A DNA stretch of 9,701 nucleotides, taken from NCBI GenBank assembly GCA_902796775.1, contig CADBQK010000029.1, positions 1-9,701 of the forward strand, read 5' to 3'. A program made the translations under genes and the position numbers. Shown in pieces: positions 1 through 6,591 of the stretch (within the stretch, counting starts at the first letter, position 1; every line of letters starts with the position of its first letter). A model generated the notes under the pieces. That model had not been told where the DNA came from. It saw nothing but the letters and a program-made list of their open reading frames with translations, and did no database searches. The DNA comes from an uncultured Lachnospiraceae bacterium. GTDB taxonomy: Bacteria > Bacillota_A > Clostridia > Lachnospirales > Lachnospiraceae.

Positions 1-1
1 C

Positions 2-1249
2 GCTACGCTTGAGGTGGATTTCAACGGTGAAAAGACCAATCTGTCCACGATCCGCAACAAAGCGACCGATCCGGACCGCGAGGTCCGCCGCGCGGCCTAC
101 GAAGCAGAACTTGCTGCCTATCCGAAGATCGCCGATTCCGTCGCTTTTGCCCTGAATAGCATCAAGTCGCAGGTCACCATGATGGCCCGGGAGCGCGGCT
201 ATGCGTCGCCTTTGGATCAGACGCTTCAGGAATCCAACATGAAGCGCGAGACCCTGGACGCGATGTTGTCCGCCATGGTGGACTACATGCCGAAGTTCCG
301 CGAGTACATGCGCGCCAAGGCACGTTACATCGGCGCCGGCGAACGGCTCGCATGGTACGACACGGTCGCGCCGGTCGGCTCTTCTCACAAGAAGTACACG
401 AAGGAAGAAGCGCACCATTATCTCGTGGACTGCTTTGCCGCATTCTCACAGGACATGGCGGACATGATGGACCGCGCATTCAAGGAAGAATGGATCGACT
501 TTGACCCGCGTCCCGGCAAGGTCGGCGGCGCATTCTGCGCAGGGCTTCTCGGCCATGAACAGGCCAGGATCCTGACGAATTTTGACGGCAGTTTTGACGC
601 CGTGGACACACTGGCGCACGAACTCGGCCACGCCTATCACGACAAGCACACCGACTGCCACCGCCCGCTGAACCACGATTATTGCATGCAGGTCGCGGAG
701 ACCGCTTCCACCTTTAATGAAACGCACATCATGAACAAGGCGGTCAGCGAAGCGGAAGGCGAAGAGAAACTGGCGCTTCTGGACGGACTGCTTTCGGTCG
801 TGAACCAGGTCATCGTTGATATTTACTCCAGGTACCTCTTTGAGACGGAAGTGTTCGCACGCTGCGAAGAGGAAATGCTGATGCCCAAGGATCTCTGCGA
901 CATCATGCTCCGCGCGCAGGAAGCCTCCTACGGCGACGGCCTGGATCCTGAGAAGCGGCATCCCTACATGTGGTGCTGCAAGAGCCATTATTATTCCGAA
1001 GGCCTCAGTTTCTACAACTTCCCCTACGCCTTCGGACAGCTCTTTGCGATGGGTCTCTACAGCCAGTACCAGAAGGAAGGCGCAAGCTTCGTCCCGAAAT
1101 ATCAGGCGCTCCTTCGCGCGACGCCCGTCTCGACAGTGGAAGAGACCGCTCAGATGGCCGGCATCGACGTCACGAAGAAGGAATTCTGGGAAGAAAGCCT
1201 CCAGATCTGCGCAAAGCTCATTGATGAGTTTATCGCGCTCACGAAGTAA
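2..1249 (+). CDS. M3 family oligoendopeptidase (PepF-like), 5' end cut off by the window
   Basis: This is a cytoplasmic zinc metallopeptidase that cleaves short peptides. The reading frame is open from base 2, so the start lies upstream; M3 oligoendopeptidases usually have about 600 residues and some 415 are present here, so roughly the first 180 are missing. An in-frame GTG at 14 is probably an internal valine. Numbering from that GTG, the zinc motif HELGH is at 202-206 (ligands H202 and H206, catalytic E203). The third ligand is E229 in the typical AETASTFNE stretch. The M3 C-terminal substrate-binding signature follows: H325-Y-Y, then Y334 and YAFG at 338-341. Coding is G+C rich, which suggests a resident chromosomal gene. 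The family assignment is secure; the PepF subgroup is my reading of the overall sequence. An unrelated gene starts 14 bases downstream and may be co-transcribed. Confidence 0.95.
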   Translation, partial: ATLEVDFNGEKTNLSTIRNKATDPDREVRRAAYEAELAAYPKIADSVAFALNSIKSQVTMMARERGYASPLDQTLQESNMKRETLDAMLSAMVDYMPKFREYMRAKARYIGAGERLAWYDTVAPVGSSHKKYTKEEAHHYLVDCFAAFSQDMADMMDRAFKEEWIDFDPRPGKVGGAFCAGLLGHEQARILTNFDGSFDAVDTLAHELGHAYHDKHTDCHRPLNHDYCMQVAETASTFNETHIMNKAVSEAEGEEKLALLDGLLSVVNQVIVDIYSRYLFETEVFARCEEEMLMPKDLCDIMLRAQEASYGDGLDPEKRHPYMWCCKSHYYSEGLSFYNFPYAFGQLFAMGLYSQYQKEGASFVPKYQALLRATPVSTVEETAQMAGIDVTKKEFWEESLQICAKLIDEFIALTK

Positions 1250-1263
1250 CGATCAGTCATAGG

Positions 1264-2334
1264 GTGACGACAGCTCACGAAGAAAGCATCAGGGAAATGA
1301 CAAACCGGAAGACAGAATTCGACCGCATCAAGGTCGGAGAATTCGTATACACCAGTGCAGGCTACGGCTATGTGCTGGCAATCGATACGAAAGGAATGGA
1401 CCACCTGGTGGACTCCATTCTGAAAAGCACGATGAAAGGGGAGATGCGCACGCGTCTCCTCGGCATCGCTGCGAACGCGGACCTTTCAAGAGAGGAACGC
1501 ACGCAGCCTGTGCTGATCGACTCCAACGACGAGATCTCCATCCTGTCTGATACGGATCTGGTCCTTTCAGGCTACGTGCTGAATGAAGAGGAGATGGCCG
1601 CCTGCTCTTTGAGCCAGGCCAGCGAACACATGGACCGGTCACTGGAACTCTACAGCCGGATCTACGGCGCACAGTCGGAAGAATACGGCGTTCTGAAGAA
1701 AATGGCGGACGCCTTGTACAACGACTATTCCCGTGCGCTGGATCTCATCGGCGCGCATTCGAACGAGAGTTTCTTTGACTACATGACGCGCGTGGCAGGC
1801 GCTGAGGCCCGCAAAAAGATCACCGGCGAAGACGAGAAGGAACTTCTGAAGCACGAACTTATCCGGCTTGCGGACGGTTTTTCTTACGTGTACGAATACG
1901 ACCGGCTGGGGCCGAAACATTTTCTGCAGGAACTGGAACACAGGACGGACCGGACGGAAGAGGAGAAGCAGGCGATCCGGCGGATCATCCGGGATCTGGA
2001 CCCCCGTCCCGACGAAGAAAAGCTGCCCGTCCTCATCACCGGCGACATGGATCCCTTCATCGGGCTCAGGGTGCCGCTTATGGGCACCGGCTATGTGCTC
2101 TCGGACGATGAGTGTGAAGCCTATGATCTGGGCGCTCTGGTGGATATTCAGAAGTCGGCGCTAGAGATGACCTCTTATCTCTACGGTTCAGACTCTGAAG
2201 AGGCAGAGGCGCAGCGCAAGACGCTGACTTCCGTCCTGGGAGATTTCGGCGGCATGATGAAGGCCGTCGGCGTCGGAAATGCGGAAACACTGACCGATTA
2301 TTTTGCGAGAAAAGTGAAAGAGATACAAGCATAA
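1264..2334 (+). CDS. Hypothetical cytoplasmic protein made of two tandem copies of one domain
   Basis: I do not recognise the family. The protein is 356 residues, acidic and rich in Glu, Asp and Arg, with no signal peptide or membrane segment. It contains an internal duplication: residues 33-182 align with 205-352. From residue 82 onward the two copies align without a gap at an offset of 173 residues (PVLI 82/255, GYVL 103/276, YG 134/307, SEE 138/311, DY 172/345). The earlier part matches at an offset of 172 (Y36/Y208, V37/V209, D41/D213, G44/G216, H47/H219). The start is uncertain. The GTG at 1264 has only AGG directly before it, and an ATG at 1297 has AGGG too close upstream; both leave the repeats intact. 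The 14-base gap after the peptidase suggests one operon or translational coupling. A hairpin terminator follows 62 bases after the stop. Confidence 0.8.
   Translation: MTTAHEESIREMTNRKTEFDRIKVGEFVYTSAGYGYVLAIDTKGMDHLVDSILKSTMKGEMRTRLLGIAANADLSREERTQPVLIDSNDEISILSDTDLVLSGYVLNEEEMAACSLSQASEHMDRSLELYSRIYGAQSEEYGVLKKMADALYNDYSRALDLIGAHSNESFFDYMTRVAGAEARKKITGEDEKELLKHELIRLADGFSYVYEYDRLGPKHFLQELEHRTDRTEEEKQAIRRIIRDLDPRPDEEKLPVLITGDMDPFIGLRVPLMGTGYVLSDDECEAYDLGALVDIQKSALEMTSYLYGSDSEEAEAQRKTLTSVLGDFGGMMKAVGVGNAETLTDYFARKVKEIQA
1360..1809 (+). repeat. Domain copy 1 of the duplicated hypothetical protein
   Basis: Encodes residues 33-182. Shared landmarks with copy 2, in order, are a YV...D..G..H stretch, PVLI, GYVL followed by acidic residues, YG, SEE, and a closing DY-x-x-R. 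The similarity is seen at protein level only; the DNA of the two copies has diverged, so the duplication is old. Confidence 0.75.
1876..2319 (+). repeat. Domain copy 2 of the duplicated hypothetical protein
   Basis: Encodes residues 205-352. It aligns to copy 1 at an offset of 172 residues at its start and exactly 173 from PVLI to the end, so only about one residue of insertion separates two ~150-residue units. Confidence 0.75.
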
Positions 2335-2396
2335 AGCGCCATCAAAAAAGGACCGCCTTTCAGGGGTGCAATCGTAAGATAGTTTTATAGTTTTCT

Positions 2397-2435
2397 GGAA
2401 ATGGCATGATCTTCGGGTCATGCCTTTCCCTTTTC
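2397..2435 (+). terminator. Hairpin terminator with C(UUCG)G tetraloop
   Basis: Bases 2403-2411 pair with 2416-2424 around a TTCG loop: a 9-bp stem with one G-U pair and the very stable C(UUCG)G closure. GGAAA (2397-2401) can also pair with TTTCC (2425-2429), with one bulged T. A pyrimidine-rich tract (TTTCCCTTTTCC) follows. It lies 62 bases after the hypothetical gene and closes the G+C-rich block. The flanking A-rich and T-rich runs could let it work in both directions. Confidence 0.75.
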
Positions 2436-2592
2436 CATCAATTCACTCAGCGGGATGAATCCAATCAGATCATAACAGATATGGATGCTTTGCCGGCGTT
2501 TTCCGTTGCTTTTGTTTGGAATCACGCAGCGCCGGTTCTACATTTCGCGTTTTATACTTCGGTATTGTGAAAAACCGCTTTAGTATTCTAAC

Positions 2593-2622
2593 AGAAACCG
2601 GACATAGATATGTCCGGTTTCT
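2593..2622. promoter_or_regulatory. Near-perfect 30-base palindrome (operator or hairpin)
   Basis: Bases 2593-2606 are the exact reverse complement of 2609-2622, giving 14-bp arms around a two-base centre (GA). The core is ACCGGACATA/TATGTCCGGT. As RNA it would fold into a long stem followed by a T-rich stretch (TTGTTCTTA), so a terminator is possible. As DNA it has the form of a dimeric-regulator operator. The related palindrome at 2727 favours an operator or repeated element. Confidence 0.6.
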
Positions 2623-2656
2623 TGTTCTTATAGCGCGGACATGGTTTTTCACATCT

Positions 2657-2687
2657 TTGACAAGGACGGCACAGTTATAAATTTAAT
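2657..2687 (+). promoter_or_regulatory. Weak candidate promoter for the giant NlpC/P60 gene
   Basis: A perfect TTGACA (2657-2662) is followed by AT-rich sequence. The possible -10 boxes are poor: TAAATT at 15-base spacing (2678-2683) or TTTAAT at 19 (2682-2687). It lies between the two palindromes and upstream of the leader hairpins, which fits a regulated promoter, but the spacing is not ideal. Confidence 0.25.
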
Positions 2688-2726
2688 TGTTTATATCGTA
2701 AAATTCCTCCGAGAACACTGAAAACC

Positions 2727-2742
2727 GGACATAAACATGTCC
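2727..2742. promoter_or_regulatory. Second, degenerate GGACAT palindrome
   Basis: GGACAT (2727-2732) and ATGTCC (2737-2742) are inverted around AAAC. The left flank AAAACC matches the palindrome at 2593, while the right flank has lost the matching GGTTT (CTTTCG instead). GAAA (2720-2723) could still pair with TTTC (2743-2746) past a two-base CC bulge. The centres of the two palindromes are 127 bp apart, about 12 helical turns. Confidence 0.45.
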
Positions 2743-2773
2743 TTTCGAGCTCAATTTCGTAGTGTCATGATGG

Positions 2774-2795
2774 CGTCGTGAGAAAACTCACGGCG
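2774..2795 (+). promoter_or_regulatory. Leader hairpin upstream of the giant gene
   Basis: CGTCGTGAG (2774-2782) pairs with CTCACGGCG (2787-2795) around an AAAA loop: nine pairs with one G-U. No T-tract follows, so it is not a standard terminator. It ends 45 bases before the start codon and directly precedes the stem that covers the ribosome binding site. Confidence 0.5.
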
Positions 2796-2800
2796 AACGG

Positions 2801-2832
2801 ACCGCCTAATGTCTGAATATTTATTAGGAGGT
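2801..2832 (+). promoter_or_regulatory. Stem that covers the Shine-Dalgarno of the giant gene
   Basis: CCTAAT (2805-2810) pairs with ATTAGG (2823-2828). After one G/A mismatch, ACC (2801-2803) pairs with GGT (2830-2832). The strong Shine-Dalgarno AGGAGG (2826-2831, nine bases before the ATG at 2841) lies entirely in the 3' strand of this stem. When folded, it should hinder ribosome binding. GGCG in the preceding hairpin (2792-2795) could alternatively pair with CGCC (2803-2806), which would open the stem. Confidence 0.4.
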
Positions 2833-2840
2833 ACCTCAAA

Positions 2841-5800
2841 ATGACAGGTACGGAAATTGCAAAAAAGGCACTATTGTTAAGGACTCAGTACAAGTATCTG
2901 TACGGAGCCAAGGGAGAAATGTGTGATTCCGCACATATTCAGAGTCTGATCAATGCGTATCCGGGATACTTTGATACTCAGGCGAAACGCGATCTGGCTC
3001 TGACCAAATCAGGCTATAACTGCGCGGACTGTTCCGGTTATGTCTGCATCTGCTACGGGTTCAGTCCGATGTGGACAGGACTGCTGCATGACAGAGCTTC
3101 GGAAAGACACCCGCTTGTCTGTGAAAACGGAACATGGGTTTCGACAGCCGGCCCCATCCCGATTGGCGCGATTCTCTGGAAAAATGGCCATGTTGGCATC
3201 TACGTCGGCGGACAGTATGTTGTAGAAGCCCGAAGCGAGCAGTATGATGTGACACTAAACAGTATGGATGGAAGGGGTTTTACCAAAGTGCTGATGTTCT
3301 CCGGCGTGACATACGCTGAAAACACGAATGATGTATTGGTCAGCACAAATGAATCATTCAGTGGATATATTCCCTGGGAGGGCAAGATCATCAATACGCT
3401 TGAAGTCACTCCTGTTACCAGCCCGACGGCAGGAAGCCTGGCAGCTGTCGGATTCGGCCCCCTGCATAACGGGGTCGGCATCCTCGTAACAGATGAGTAC
3501 GGAAGCTTTTATCAGGTAAAAAACAGTAACGGTTTTGTAGGCTATCTGTATAAAACCTATGTGGGAAATCTGCACAGTACTCAGTACAACAATATCATGG
3601 CGGAATGGAAAGCGATCTTGAGTGGACCGACCAGCAACGTCAATATTCGAACCGAGCCCTCAACGTCCTCGAATACCCACAGCGTGGTTCCGATGCTCCC
3701 CAACGGATCTGAAGTTACCGTGGTCGGCCAGACGATCGGTACTGATGACGGCCGGCTTTGGTATTATATCCGCTTCCTTGGCCAGTATCATGGATACGTC
3801 CGTGGTGATCTTCTCTACAGAAAAGAAGAAGGAGTCGACGAAGGCACATACTTCGCGTGGATCGGTGTTGCGAACAGTACGACCGGGACGGTCAATATCC
3901 GATCACTTCCTTCTGTGGCCAGTGACCTTTCCACTCTGCATGCTTCCCTTTCGAACGGGGATCAGGTGACCGTCGTTGGAGAAACGATGGCAAGCGATGG
4001 TTACCGATGGTATGCGGTGGAAATCGATGGTGTCCGAGTCGGCTATTGCAGGTCTGATCTCATCAGAACCGGGAGTGTCTCTCAATATGTGGAATGGGAC
4101 GGAAGTATCGATGCCCCTTCCGGAGGAGCAAACTTGAGAAGCGGAGCCGGAACCGGTTTTGGCGTGATCTCCGGAAGCCCCTATGTAAACGGCACTTTGG
4201 TGCGCGTGACCGGAGAAGTGGTCGGAACAGATGGCTATGTCTGGTATAAAGTGGTGGCAAATCAGATACTGACCGGATACTGCAGGGGAGATTTCATCAA
4301 GACAACCAACGACTATCCCAGATGGTCCGGTGAAGTCGATACACCTACCCCGAATCTGAATGTCCGAACCGGTGCAGGAACGTCCTATCCGCAGCTTTCT
4401 GCCTGCCCGTCGATTCCGAAAGGAGAACGGGTAGAGGTCCATTCCCAGACGCTTGGCGAGGACCTTTCGATCTGGTACAAGATTTGGATTCGTGGTTCCT
4501 ATTATGGATTCGTGAAGGGCGAATTTATCCGTCCTATCACAAACACATCATATGCTGTCTGGATCGGCGTGGCTTCTAGTCAGACTGGCACCGTCAACGT
4601 GCGGGAGGAGCCCACGACCAACTCTCCGACAATTTCCGGGCACTCTTCCATGCAGAATGGCGAACAATTCGACGTCATCGGCGAAGTCAGTGGGACAGAT
4701 GGATACAGCTGGTATCTGGTCCGCATTCTCGGTATTTACCAGGGTTATGTGCGATCGGACCTCGTCTCGCACAACATCCCTTCACCCACCGTCCATGGAT
4801 ACGCGGAATGGACCGGTTTTGTACTCGGGCTTGGAAACGCACAGAGTGTCAATATGCGGGCCGATGCAGGAACAAATTATGTTGTTGTCGAGAATCTGCT
4901 CAACTATACGGAGGTTACTGTCATCGGAACAAAAAACGGTGCAGACGGATATGTCTGGTATCAGGTCGAGCATAATGGTTTATATGGCTATATCCGAAAC
5001 GATCTGGTGCATCCCGTGGCAACAAGTTCAAGCCCTTATACAGTAACTTCATATACAGTTAATGGGGTCATGGAAACCGGTGATTATCTGTATGAATACC
5101 CGGCTGCATTTGGAGAATCGTTACAATATCTTCCTCGGGGAGAGTATGTGACCATCTCTCAGAAGGTTACTTCACAGGAATATGGTTCTTATTACCGAAT
5201 CATGACAGAAGATCAAAGTCTGGGATATGTTCCGCAGATCAGGGTGCGCGTGTTCCCATACACTACAGACTGTCTGTCTTTGAATGAAAGTCATGACTAT
5301 GACTACCCGGAGTATAACTCTCTTCGGGAATGTAAAAAATGTGGAGAGCACATCAAATATACAAAGCCGCAGAAGATAACTGCTGACTGGTATCCCGAGC
5401 ATATTTATCCTGATTATCCTGCGTCTGGGTTTTATGAGCAAAACAATCCAAACTATGTGGGAGAAAGCCCTTATATTCGGTTTGATGATTTGAGCGATAT
5501 CATTTCAGATATGGAGACTGCCCTATACAATAACAGTCCGAGGGTTGAAGATGTCCCTATCATATCCAACACAAAGGTGGTTCGAACAATCTGCGGATTA
5601 GCAAGAGCAGGAAAGTATGATGATGAAATATGGAAAGTAACGGTGGGTTATCTGCCAACTGCGCTTTCATATTCTATTATTGATCTTGGCCCGATTTCAG
5701 ATGACTTGGAGGAAAAAGTGAAGCTTTTCTTCACGGCATATAATAAGGACAATCCTTCACCAAAGGTGATAGTGGAAAATATGCTGGGAGAGACGGTCGA

Positions 5801-6371
5801 GTTGATTGATTGGAAGCATTTCATGGCTTCAATGGAGGCGTACCTGTTTGATTCGCCTGTTCCCTCTTTTTGGGCCGGATGGGGTGCAGATTTTGCGACA
5901 TTCTGTGAAGATATAGATAATTCGCAAGTCACTGAAAAAAGGATTTCTGCCATCAACTTAATGGGTGGCTCCAGCCGTTTTTCTTATGAAGACATCTTGG
6001 CAGATGCCGATGCTATTGGGTTTTCAAGTTATATTTCTAACGATATTGATGGCCCATATGTCCAACACTTTTTATCAAGCGCATTAAACTCATATTGGCA
6101 AAACAGATTATGGCATCGAAGAACACTTATGATAGAAGATATTCAAGAGGGCCTTCATGAAACTATACCATTAACAAACAATACACAAAGCTTGGCCGAA
6201 GATATAGAGAATAAAAGCAAAACTTTTGCAACAAGCATTCCATGGGGAAATGTATTTCAGGTATATTTCACACTAAAAGGTAAAGACATTCCGAGTGACG
6301 AAGCAATTGAAGCTGGAGCAATGGCTTTTGCAAAATATTTGTTATCGGATTCGGGTAACCTGCGGCTATAA
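2841..6371 (+). CDS. NlpC/P60 peptidase with eight SH3b-like repeats and an unknown C-terminal domain
   Basis: A 1176-residue protein predicted to act on peptidoglycan. The ATG has a strong AGGAGG nine bases upstream. Residues 1-155 form an NlpC/P60 cysteine peptidase: DCSG at 63-66 gives nucleophile C64, HVGIYVG at 117-123 gives H117, and the third polar residue is probably E129. P60 enzymes usually cut the D-Glu/diamino-acid or related stem-peptide bonds. Six typical SH3b cell-wall-binding repeats follow, starting at W256, W340, W419, W495, W574 and W657, each with an NxR and a closing GY/GF-x-R/K-x-D/E-hydrophobic pattern. More divergent units flank them (178-241 and 735-805). Residues 811-837 hold C811, H818, C831-x2-C834 and H837, resembling a zinc knuckle. 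Residues ~846-1176 match nothing I can name. Oddly, no signal peptide is visible. The G+C content falls towards the 3' end. It may be an endolysin-like, effector or toxin protein. Confidence 0.88.
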   Translation: MTGTEIAKKALLLRTQYKYLYGAKGEMCDSAHIQSLINAYPGYFDTQAKRDLALTKSGYNCADCSGYVCICYGFSPMWTGLLHDRASERHPLVCENGTWVSTAGPIPIGAILWKNGHVGIYVGGQYVVEARSEQYDVTLNSMDGRGFTKVLMFSGVTYAENTNDVLVSTNESFSGYIPWEGKIINTLEVTPVTSPTAGSLAAVGFGPLHNGVGILVTDEYGSFYQVKNSNGFVGYLYKTYVGNLHSTQYNNIMAEWKAILSGPTSNVNIRTEPSTSSNTHSVVPMLPNGSEVTVVGQTIGTDDGRLWYYIRFLGQYHGYVRGDLLYRKEEGVDEGTYFAWIGVANSTTGTVNIRSLPSVASDLSTLHASLSNGDQVTVVGETMASDGYRWYAVEIDGVRVGYCRSDLIRTGSVSQYVEWDGSIDAPSGGANLRSGAGTGFGVISGSPYVNGTLVRVTGEVVGTDGYVWYKVVANQILTGYCRGDFIKTTNDYPRWSGEVDTPTPNLNVRTGAGTSYPQLSACPSIPKGERVEVHSQTLGEDLSIWYKIWIRGSYYGFVKGEFIRPITNTSYAVWIGVASSQTGTVNVREEPTTNSPTISGHSSMQNGEQFDVIGEVSGTDGYSWYLVRILGIYQGYVRSDLVSHNIPSPTVHGYAEWTGFVLGLGNAQSVNMRADAGTNYVVVENLLNYTEVTVIGTKNGADGYVWYQVEHNGLYGYIRNDLVHPVATSSSPYTVTSYTVNGVMETGDYLYEYPAAFGESLQYLPRGEYVTISQKVTSQEYGSYYRIMTEDQSLGYVPQIRVRVFPYTTDCLSLNESHDYDYPEYNSLRECKKCGEHIKYTKPQKITADWYPEHIYPDYPASGFYEQNNPNYVGESPYIRFDDLSDIISDMETALYNNSPRVEDVPIISNTKVVRTICGLARAGKYDDEIWKVTVGYLPTALSYSIIDLGPISDDLEEKVKLFFTAYNKDNPSPKVIVENMLGETVELIDWKHFMASMEAYLFDSPVPSFWAGWGADFATFCEDIDNSQVTEKRISAINLMGGSSRFSYEDILADADAIGFSSYISNDIDGPYVQHFLSSALNSYWQNRLWHRRTLMIEDIQEGLHETIPLTNNTQSLAEDIENKSKTFATSIPWGNVFQVYFTLKGKDIPSDEAIEAGAMAFAKYLLSDSGNLRL
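3372..5255 (+). repeat. Array of eight SH3b-like repeats
   Basis: Protein-level repeats covering residues ~178-805, with a period of 76-84 residues between the leading tryptophans (256, 340, 419, 495, 574, 657). Typical marks are W-x-G, NxR, NG, a V-x-V-x-G strand, DGY-x-WY and a final GY-x-R-x-D-L. Units 3 and 6 are the closest pair: both open with WIGVA and share TGTVN followed by I/V and R. The first and last units keep only part of the pattern. Confidence 0.8.
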
Positions 6372-6388
6372 ATTGCATTGTTATGAAT

Positions 6389-6414
6389 GGCAACGGGGTA
6401 TAATCCCCGTTGCC
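6389..6414 (+). terminator. Perfect 10-bp hairpin after the giant gene, weak T-tract
   Basis: GGCAACGGGG (6389-6398) pairs exactly with CCCCGTTGCC (6405-6414) around the loop TATAAT. It begins 17 bases after the stop codon. The sequence after the stem (GCTAAAGTTTCCCC) lacks a good T-run, so termination may be incomplete or the stem may mainly protect the mRNA 3' end. The loop happens to equal the -10 consensus, but no -35 box is suitably placed. Confidence 0.55.
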
Positions 6415-6494
6415 GCTAAAGTTTCCCCTAGTCATCCTTTTCTTCTCGATTGTATCATTAACCTGGGCGCATATTGTTTTGAATTTACTTTTTA

Positions 6495-6523
6495 TTGACA
6501 TTCGATATCTCCTGCCTTATGAT
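6495..6523 (+). promoter_or_regulatory. Consensus sigma-A promoter of the membrane-protein gene
   Basis: TTGACA (6495-6500), a 17-base spacer and TATGAT (6518-6523): one base from a perfect consensus, with AT-rich sequence upstream. Transcription should start near 6530, giving a leader of about 60 bases before the ATG at 6592. It shows that the membrane-protein gene can be expressed independently of the giant gene. Confidence 0.85.
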
Positions 6524-6591
6524 GAGAAATGCGGATGCGTCGGAAATGTCCACTTTTTTCCTGATAACACAAGACCAAATAGGTGGCTTTT

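Larger units (their letters stand above)
2335..2840. other. 506-base non-coding region with palindromes and structured leader
   Basis: No convincing coding sequence is visible on either strand; a minus-strand frame of about 60 codons in 2470-2652 has no recognisable product. The region holds the terminator hairpin at 2397, a short weak stem at 2346-2360 (AAAGG/CCTTT), two related palindromes (2593-2622 and 2727-2742), a possible TTGACA box at 2657, and two leader hairpins (2774-2795 and 2801-2832) just before the giant gene. Hexamer GGACAT or its complement occurs five times between 2600 and 2742. Confidence 0.7.

Noticed and set aside
446..988. Minus-strand open frame of 180 codons opposite the M3 peptidase gene
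   Set aside because: It is a shadow of the G+C-rich peptidase gene, whose zinc motif and substrate-binding signature are clear on the other strand.
2470..2652. Minus-strand frame of about 60 codons in the non-coding region
   Set aside because: No recognisable domain and a biased basic composition; it overlaps the 30-base palindrome, which explains the sequence better.
3372..5255. Repeats considered as a DNA-level tandem array or CRISPR-like structure
   Set aside because: The repetition is at protein level only, with SH3b marks and a ~79-residue period; there are no conserved DNA repeats or spacers.
6399..6404. TATAAT as a -10 promoter box
   Set aside because: It is the loop of a perfect 10-bp hairpin just after a stop codon and has no -35 box; the real promoter is at 6495-6523.
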